Positions 6,642 through 10,898 of a stretch of 10,898 nt of DNA are shown one piece after another (the stretch's first letter is position 1; each line of letters starts with the position of its first letter). Source of the DNA: Helicobacteraceae bacterium (GTDB taxonomy: Bacteria; Campylobacterota; Campylobacteria; Campylobacterales; Sulfurimonadaceae); assembly GCA_027057185.1 (NCBI GenBank), contig JALUJE010000111.1, positions 1-10,898 on the forward strand. Direction: 5' to 3'. Under the pieces are notes generated by a model, which was not told where the DNA came from, did not search any database, and saw nothing but the letters and a program-made list of their open reading frames with translations. A program made the translations under genes and the position numbers.

Positions 6642-7988
6642 ATGAGTAACTGGAATCCTTCAAGCTGGAGAGACAAACCGATATTGCAGCAACCGACATA
6701 CCCGGATGATACGCTATTACACAACGTGGAAAATGAAATAAAAAACTATCCGCCGCTGGTGTTTGCCGGAGAGGCCAGAAATCTGAAAAAGCAGTTGGCA
6801 GACGTAGCTGCCGGACGGGCATTTCTACTTCAGGGCGGTGATTGCGCCGAGAGTTTTTCCGAATTTAATGCCGACAATATCCGTGATACCTTTAAAGCAT
6901 TGTTGCAGATGGCAGTCGTAATGACTTTTGCCGGTGGTGTTCCCGTGGTAAAAGTAGGGCGCATGGGCGGACAATTTGCCAAACCACGCTCTTCGGATAC
7001 TGAGACCATCGGCGATGTTACATTGCCAAGCTATCGTGGTGATATTATTAATAGTGTTGAATTTACCGAATCGGCACGTATTCCTGATCCAAAGCGCATG
7101 ATTAGAGCCTATAATCAGTCGGTGGCGACACTGAATTTGGTTCGTGCATTTGCGTCGGGTGGTTTGGCAGATCTGCATGAAGTACATAAGTGGAATCTGG
7201 ATTTTGCTTCTCAGGGTACCATGAGTGAAAAATATGAAGATCTTTCCAGTCGTATTCAGGATTCGCTTCGTTTCATGGAAGCGTGTGGTGTAACATCTCG
7301 AACGTATCGTACACTTCGCGAGACAGACTTTTATACGTCTCATGAAGCACTGTTGTTACCTTATGAGGAGGCATTTACACGTCAGGATTCTTTAACGGGA
7401 AACTGGTATGATGTCTCGGCACACATGCTCTGGATCGGTGATCGTACCCGTCAGCTTGATGGTGCTCATGTTGAGTTTATGCGTGGTATTAATAATCCGA
7501 TCGGTATTAAAGCCGGACCATCAATGGAGCCTGAAGATCTGGTTCGTTTATGTCATGTGCTCAATCCTCAAAATGAAGCCGGACGTCTTAATATTATTGT
7601 TCGTATGGGAGCCGATAAGGTTGCTAAGGGTATGCCAAAGCTTGTTCGCGCTATTGAATCAGAAGGTTTTAATGTTGTATGGAGCTGTGACCCGATGCAC
7701 GGCAATGTGTATAAAACCTCTACCGGCTATAAATCGCGTCCGGTTGATGCTATTTTAACCGAAATGAAACAGTTCTTTCAGGTACATAAAGCAGAAGGAA
7801 CCGTTGCCGGTGGTGTGCACTTAGAGATGACCGGTAAAGATGTTACCGAGTGTACCGGCGGTCGCTTTCATATTAGTGAAGAAGATCTTAAAAGTAGGTA
7901 TCATACCCATTGTGATCCGCGGCTTAATGCAGATCAATCTTTAGAATTGGCCTTTTTGATTGCCGATACCCTGCGAGAAGCACGATAA
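6642..7988 (+). CDS. Class II 3-deoxy-7-phosphoheptulonate (DAHP) synthase
   Basis: First enzyme of the shikimate pathway (EC 2.5.1.54): condenses phosphoenolpyruvate with erythrose 4-phosphate to DAHP, feeding aromatic amino acid synthesis in the cytoplasm. The 448-residue length and the N-terminal NWNPSSWR segment are typical of the class II (plant-type) family, which is unrelated in sequence to AroF/G/H of E. coli. Expected metal ligands are C68 in LLQGGDCAES, H353 in CDPMHGN, E395 in HLEMTG and D425 in HCDPRLN. The substrate-binding segments GRMGGQFAKPRS (106-117) and KAGPSMEPEDL (290-300) are intact. The start ATG has AAGG eight bases upstream. It is divergent from the GGDEF operon and convergent with pilT, so it is a single-gene unit. 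No added regulatory domain is visible. Confidence 0.96.
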   Translation: MSNWNPSSWRDKPILQQPTYPDDTLLHNVENEIKNYPPLVFAGEARNLKKQLADVAAGRAFLLQGGDCAESFSEFNADNIRDTFKALLQMAVVMTFAGGVPVVKVGRMGGQFAKPRSSDTETIGDVTLPSYRGDIINSVEFTESARIPDPKRMIRAYNQSVATLNLVRAFASGGLADLHEVHKWNLDFASQGTMSEKYEDLSSRIQDSLRFMEACGVTSRTYRTLRETDFYTSHEALLLPYEEAFTRQDSLTGNWYDVSAHMLWIGDRTRQLDGAHVEFMRGINNPIGIKAGPSMEPEDLVRLCHVLNPQNEAGRLNIIVRMGADKVAKGMPKLVRAIESEGFNVVWSCDPMHGNVYKTSTGYKSRPVDAILTEMKQFFQVHKAEGTVAGGVHLEMTGKDVTECTGGRFHISEEDLKSRYHTHCDPRLNADQSLELAFLIADTLREAR

Positions 7989-8020
7989 CTAGTAGACTTT
8001 TCAATGACATGTAAATTATT

Positions 8021-8038
8021 ATGCCCCTCACAGGGCAT
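8021..8038. terminator. Small hairpin between convergent DAHP synthase and pilT genes
   Basis: ATGCCC at 8021-8026 pairs with GGGCAT at 8033-8038 over a six-base loop. The pilT stop codon (8028-8030) lies in the loop. The position between convergent genes suits a shared terminator, but neither side has a proper T-tract, so the call is weak; on the minus strand only AATAATTT follows. Confidence 0.3.
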
Positions 8039-9098
8039 TAACAGCGTGTGCTAGTTCATCAGGTTTATTAGAATACTGCATGGCATCTTGTTTGGAGATC
8101 ATCTTATTGCGCAAATAGGCAACCAGCTCCTGCGTTTGTGTTACCATACCCGTACCTTGTTGGTTTAACTGCATTTGCGAGTAAATTTGGTGTACCTTGT
8201 CCTCACGTATGAGGTTGGCAATAGCGGGGTTCGTAATCATGATTTCTTGTACGGCAATACGACCGCCGCCAATTTTTGGCAAGAGCGCTTGGGCAATAAC
8301 GGAAATGAGTGAGGTCGAGAGTTGCGCACGAATTTGCGGCTGTTCTTCACCACTAAAGACATCAATAATACGGTTAACGGTTTGTGGCGCCGAACTCGTA
8401 TGTAGGGTTCCAAAAACTAAGTGACCGGTTTCTGCGGCGGTCAATGCGGCTTCAATAGTCTCTTTATCACGCATCTCTCCAATGAGAATAATATCAGGAT
8501 CTTCCCGCATTGCGTATTTTAAAGCACTGGCAAAACTTCCGGTATCGGTGCCGACATTTCGGTGGGAAAAGAGGCACTTTTTATTTTGGTGAATGAACTC
8601 TACTGGATCTTCTACGGTAATCACATGCTTGGATTCATAAAGATTAATTTCATTAATCATGGCGGCTAGGGTTGTTGATTTACCGCTACCGGTAGGACCG
8701 GTTACTAGAATCAGCCCTTTTTCACGTTTCACCAGTTCTTTAAAAATGGGTTTGGAACCCAAATCGTCCAGCGAGGGAATTTCAATGGGAATAATACGAA
8801 AAGCACAGGCTATATCTCCCATGGTACGGTAGTAGTTGGCACGAAAACGACCAATATTGGGAAGAAAAATGGCAAAATCAATTTCATTGCTCTCTTCAAA
8901 CTGTTTTTTCTGTTTTTCACTCAGTAGTGAGTAAGACATCTCTTCAATCATCTTGCCATCTAGTATGGGGAGGTTGAGTGCTACGAGTTTTCCATCAATC
9001 CGTATTTGCGGTTCCGAGCGACTCACCAGGTGTAGATCGGATGCTTTGTAGGCAATGACGCTTTTTAAAAGTTTCTGTATATCCAGTACTTCAGCCAT
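8028..9098 (-). CDS. pilT: Type IV pilus retraction ATPase PilT
   Basis: Hexameric cytoplasmic ATPase that drives pilus retraction and twitching motility. The 356-residue length is normal. An N-terminal PAS-like domain with the SDLHL motif lies at 20-24. In the core, Walker A is GPTGSGKST at 134-142, the Asp box TVEDPVE at 161-167, Walker B ILIGEMRD at 204-211 and the His box HTSSAPQT at 233-240. The C-terminal retraction motif appears as AIANLIRE at 292-299 (usual form AIRNLIRE), which distinguishes PilT from the extension ATPase PilB. Arg at position 3 of the motif is replaced by Ala, a small departure. The start overlaps the stop of the YffB-like gene (TAATG), with AAGGAG 10 bases upstream. 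No pilus structural gene is nearby, so the other parts must be elsewhere. PilU is the alternative assignment. Confidence 0.93.
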   Translation of the reverse strand: MAEVLDIQKLLKSVIAYKASDLHLVSRSEPQIRIDGKLVALNLPILDGKMIEEMSYSLLSEKQKKQFEESNEIDFAIFLPNIGRFRANYYRTMGDIACAFRIIPIEIPSLDDLGSKPIFKELVKREKGLILVTGPTGSGKSTTLAAMINEINLYESKHVITVEDPVEFIHQNKKCLFSHRNVGTDTGSFASALKYAMREDPDIILIGEMRDKETIEAALTAAETGHLVFGTLHTSSAPQTVNRIIDVFSGEEQPQIRAQLSTSLISVIAQALLPKIGGGRIAVQEIMITNPAIANLIREDKVHQIYSQMQLNQQGTGMVTQTQELVAYLRNKMISKQDAMQYSNKPDELAHAVNAL

Positions 9099-9439
9099 TA
9101 TAGAAATTCTCCTTCATATCGGGATTGATCAAATCCGACAAGCACGTTGCTGTCATATTCGACAACAGGACGTTTTAGTAACATGGGTTCTTTACAAAGC
9201 CATGCTATTTTGTCATCATCACTCAAATCGCGTTCTTTAAGTTTTAAATTGCGATAGGTGGTACTTCGTGTATTCAAGAGTTTTAGCAGCGTGACACGTG
9301 CTGCCCAGCTCTGAATTTTGTGACACTCAGGCGTTTCGGTTTTTATATCATGAAACTGATACGCTATATGGTGGGTGTTAAAAAATTTTAATGCTTTTTT
9401 AACGCTATCGCAATTTTTTATTCCGTAAATATGGAGCAT
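9098..9439 (-). CDS. ArsC/Spx/YffB-like thioredoxin-fold protein
   Basis: A 113-residue cytoplasmic protein of the arsenate reductase-related family. Residues 4-18 (IYGIKNCDSVKKALK) match the N-terminal strand and active-site loop of E. coli YffB, with the single catalytic-type cysteine C10. KRPVV at 89-93 supplies the conserved Arg-Pro, and VLVGFDQSRY at 99-108 is the conserved end. Two other cysteines (C39 and C82) are outside the family's active site. YffB-type proteins bind glutathione, but their physiological reaction is not known, so arsenate reduction should not be assumed; true ArsC enzymes have a different cysteine loop. It sits three bases after gatC and overlaps the pilT start by one base. 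Confidence 0.85.
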   Translation of the reverse strand: MLHIYGIKNCDSVKKALKFFNTHHIAYQFHDIKTETPECHKIQSWAARVTLLKLLNTRSTTYRNLKLKERDLSDDDKIAWLCKEPMLLKRPVVEYDSNVLVGFDQSRYEGEFL

Positions 9440-9442
9440 GTA

Positions 9443-9733
9443 TTACTCGATGATCTTGGGAACAACAAAGAAAGAATCGGCACTTTTGGGTGCATGTTTA
9501 ATAATATCGTTATGGATTTGAGGATGACACTCAGGTGTGTCATCTCGTAACGGTGTTGCTGCATCTGTCATGGCAAATGTTTCATTGACACCATCAGTGT
9601 CGAGTTCGGAAAGATTGTCGACAAATGAGACAATTTCGTTGAGCTGTTCGATGATTTCAGCCCTTTTATCGTCAGAAACTTCCAAGTAGGAGAGTTTTTC
9701 GAGTCGATTTAAGAGGTTATTATCTAGGGTCAT
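9443..9733 (-). CDS. gatC: Asp/Glu-tRNA(Asn/Gln) amidotransferase subunit C
   Basis: Small subunit (96 residues) of the GatCAB complex, which converts misacylated Glu-tRNA(Gln) and, in many bacteria, Asp-tRNA(Asn) to the correct species. GatC wraps around and stabilises GatA. The whole length fits the family: an N-terminal helix LLNRLEKLSYLEV, the IVSFVDNLSELDTDGV segment at 49-64, the PLRDDTPE block at 81-88 of the chain's second half, and the hallmark C-terminal FFVVPKIIE. The start ATG has AAAGG six bases upstream. gatA and gatB are not adjacent, common in Campylobacterota. It is first in the gatC-yffB-pilT run. Confidence 0.95.
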   Translation of the reverse strand: MTLDNNLLNRLEKLSYLEVSDDKRAEIIEQLNEIVSFVDNLSELDTDGVNETFAMTDAATPLRDDTPECHPQIHNDIIKHAPKSADSFFVVPKIIE

Positions 9734-9774
9734 TCGTTACCTTTACTTATTTACATGTAATTTATATTCGATTT

Positions 9775-9780
9775 ATTGTA
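9775..9780 (-). promoter_or_regulatory. Likely -10 element of the gatC-yffB-pilT operon
   Basis: TACAAT on the minus strand (5 of 6 match), preceded by a run of seven T residues at roughly -20. This resembles the T-rich, -35-less promoter type described for Campylobacter. The leader to gatC would be about 35 bases. Confidence 0.35.
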
Positions 9781-9845
9781 ACAAAAAAAGCTTATAGAGA
9801 CTTATATTTTGGCAGCTGTTTAAACAATATTAATTCAAATTTGGA

Positions 9846-9851
9846 TATTAT
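9846..9851 (+). promoter_or_regulatory. Possible -10 element of the yfgM-like/lipoprotein operon
   Basis: TATTAT (5 of 6 match) lies 35 bases before the TTG start at 9887, giving a leader of roughly 29 bases. There is no clear -35. If real, it argues against the longer frame opening at TTG 9851, which overlaps it. Confidence 0.25.
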
Positions 9852-9876
9852 TGCACTTAAATACCGTACAGGATAC

Positions 9877-9881
9877 AGGAG
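9877..9881 (+). promoter_or_regulatory. Ribosome binding site deciding the TTG start of the yfgM-like gene
   Basis: AGGAG ends five bases before the TTG at 9887. The next in-frame ATG, 24 bases further on, has no comparable site, and the upstream TTG at 9851 has none either. Confidence 0.55.
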
Positions 9882-9886
9882 CTTTT

Positions 9887-10480
9887 TTGAGTCTTAAAGA
9901 AAATATTGACATGGTGAAAGAAGAACTCAATTCTGAAGAGAAGTTTTTTGAAAGTGCCGTGAAAGCAGAACGACTATGGGAAAAATACAAAACAGTCATT
10001 ATTGCCGGGGTGGTTGGTGTTATTGCCGTTGTTGCCATCAGTGCAGTCAATGATGCCAAAAAAGAGTCGGATGCCGTGGCTTCAAATCAGGCATTATCAA
10101 CACTTCAGGCCGATCCCAGCGCTGCTGCTGAAGCGGAACTTGCCGCGCTGAATCCGAAACTGCTTAGAGTATGGAAGTTTTCTACGGCAATCGCCGAAAA
10201 TGACCGGGATGCCTTAGAAGCATTGAAAGCATCGGATGATGCTATTATCAGTGATCTCGCTGCCTACGAGGTAGCGGCACTGCAATCAGATGCGGCACAA
10301 TTGCAACAGTATGCATCGTCGCAACAGGCAATCTATAAGGATTTGGCAATACTGGAAAATGCACTGTTGCTGATGAAAAACGATCAAACAGAACAGGCCC
10401 ATCAAAAGCTTTCTCTCGTCTCGCAGGACTCTCCTCTTTACAAGGTTGCCAAATCTTTGATGCATTACGGAGTGAAATAG
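9887..10480 (+). CDS. YfgM-like tetratricopeptide membrane protein
   Basis: A 197-residue protein. After a charged cytoplasmic N-terminus (SLKENIDMVKEELNSEEKF), one transmembrane helix spans about residues 36-54 (TVIIAGVVGVIAVVAISAV), and a long alanine-rich helical domain follows that would lie in the periplasm. This layout is that of YfgM/TPR_21-type proteins, which in E. coli work with the SecYEG-associated chaperone PpiD and sit next to bamB. The TTG start at 9887 is chosen on the AGGAG five bases upstream; the frame is open 36 bases further. The stop TAG is directly followed by the GTG of the lipoprotein gene, so the two are translationally coupled. Individual TPR repeats are too diverged to mark by eye, so the family call rests on topology and gene order. 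Confidence 0.78.
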   Translation: MSLKENIDMVKEELNSEEKFFESAVKAERLWEKYKTVIIAGVVGVIAVVAISAVNDAKKESDAVASNQALSTLQADPSAAAEAELAALNPKLLRVWKFSTAIAENDRDALEALKASDDAIISDLAAYEVAALQSDAAQLQQYASSQQAIYKDLAILENALLLMKNDQTEQAHQKLSLVSQDSPLYKVAKSLMHYGVK

Positions 10481-10898
10481 GTGCAAAAACAAACGGGCGT
10501 TCTTGTTGTAGCGGTTACGCTGCTGTTGCTTTTAGGCGGTTGTAGCTCTAAAGAATATTATGTTCCAGAAGATACTGCAGGAACCTGGAAGATGCAGGGG
10601 CCTCTTCATGCCAAAATTGTGGATGTAACGTCAGACGGTGCGGTACTCGATAATGGAAAAATAATGACTGCCAATGCCTTTTTGAAAGTAGCGTTAACGC
10701 CAAAACACCGGTTCGTTTCTCAAAGTGATGGCTGGATTATTTCGAGTACGAGTGATGGCAATCTCAGTTTAGAGTCGGGTACGAATGATGATAAGCATAT
10801 AGATTTTGAATTGAAAAAAACAGTGGCAGCGGCATCGGTGAAAAATGATATTTTGGCGGTACTTTTTGCCAGTAATGAGATGGCTATTTATTCAGTGA
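10481..10898 (+). CDS. Lipoprotein, probable BamB-like (PQQ/beta-propeller), cut by the window edge
   Basis: Open frame from GTG at 10481 to the window end, 139 codons plus one base, no stop. The N-terminus is a lipoprotein signal: hydrophobic residues 7-18 (VLVVAVTLLLLL), lipobox LGGC with the lipidated cysteine C21, then SSKEYY. The rest is beta-strand-like with short repeated units such as GAVLDNGKIMT, DGWIISSTSDGNLSL and NDILAVLFASNEMAIYS, in the style of WD40/PQQ propeller blades. GGAG lies eight bases before the GTG, inside the end of the upstream gene. Placement directly after a yfgM-like gene matches yfgM-bamB, whose product is the outer-membrane lipoprotein of the BAM complex. The function is inferred from this context and topology; a different propeller lipoprotein cannot be excluded. 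Confidence 0.75.
   Translation, partial: MQKQTGVLVVAVTLLLLLGGCSSKEYYVPEDTAGTWKMQGPLHAKIVDVTSDGAVLDNGKIMTANAFLKVALTPKHRFVSQSDGWIISSTSDGNLSLESGTNDDKHIDFELKKTVAAASVKNDILAVLFASNEMAIYSV

Noticed and set aside
6825..7343. Minus-strand frame of 172 codons inside the DAHP synthase gene
   Set aside because: It is antisense to conserved DAHP synthase motifs, is rich in Cys, Arg, Ile and Thr in a way typical of shadow frames, and shows no domain.

Overview
The window reads as a core chromosomal segment of a member of the Campylobacterota (formerly Epsilonproteobacteria), probably a sulfur-oxidising lineage related to Sulfurimonas or Sulfurovum, with the tail of an integron on its left edge. This assignment rests on recalled protein resemblance and gene order, not on a search. 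The supporting points are a Campylobacter-like Fur next to cvpA and lysS, a class II (plant-type) DAHP synthase, an FCSD/SoxF-type sulfide dehydrogenase flavoprotein, and moderate-to-low GC with weak -35 boxes.

Left edge (1-927): one plus-strand gene cassette. It encodes an unassigned protein with a HEPN-like RNxxxH motif. Its stop codon lies inside a well-formed integron attC site (841-927) that folds into a hairpin with three unpaired bases on one arm. No integrase is present, and no second attC follows before the core genes, so this looks like the distal end of an array that continues to the left of the window.

1045-2720 (minus): a small secreted protein and a Tat-exported flavoprotein of the flavocytochrome c sulfide dehydrogenase family, two bases apart. 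The expected haem c partner is missing; the small protein has no CxxCH.

2903-6447 (minus): a tight operon of a GGDEF diguanylate cyclase, cvpA, fur and lysS, in that transcription order, from a near-consensus -10 box at 6480-6485. Two junctions are only 0-2 bases apart (one overlapping), which ties a cyclic-di-GMP enzyme and the iron regulator Fur to one transcript. lysS uses a TTG start.

6642-7988 (plus): class II DAHP synthase, the first step of the shikimate pathway, divergent from the GGDEF operon.

8028-9733 (minus): gatC, a YffB/ArsC-like protein and pilT, forming a compact operon that converges on the DAHP synthase gene.

9887-10898 (plus): a YfgM-like single-pass membrane protein (TTG start), followed without a gap by a lipoprotein (GTG start) that runs off the right edge. 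The order matches the yfgM-bamB pair of outer-membrane-protein assembly.

No rRNA, tRNA, CRISPR array or insertion sequence was seen. No gene-free stretch exceeds 300 bases; the longest gaps are 847-1044 (attC, then nothing recognisable) and 6448-6641 (divergent promoters).
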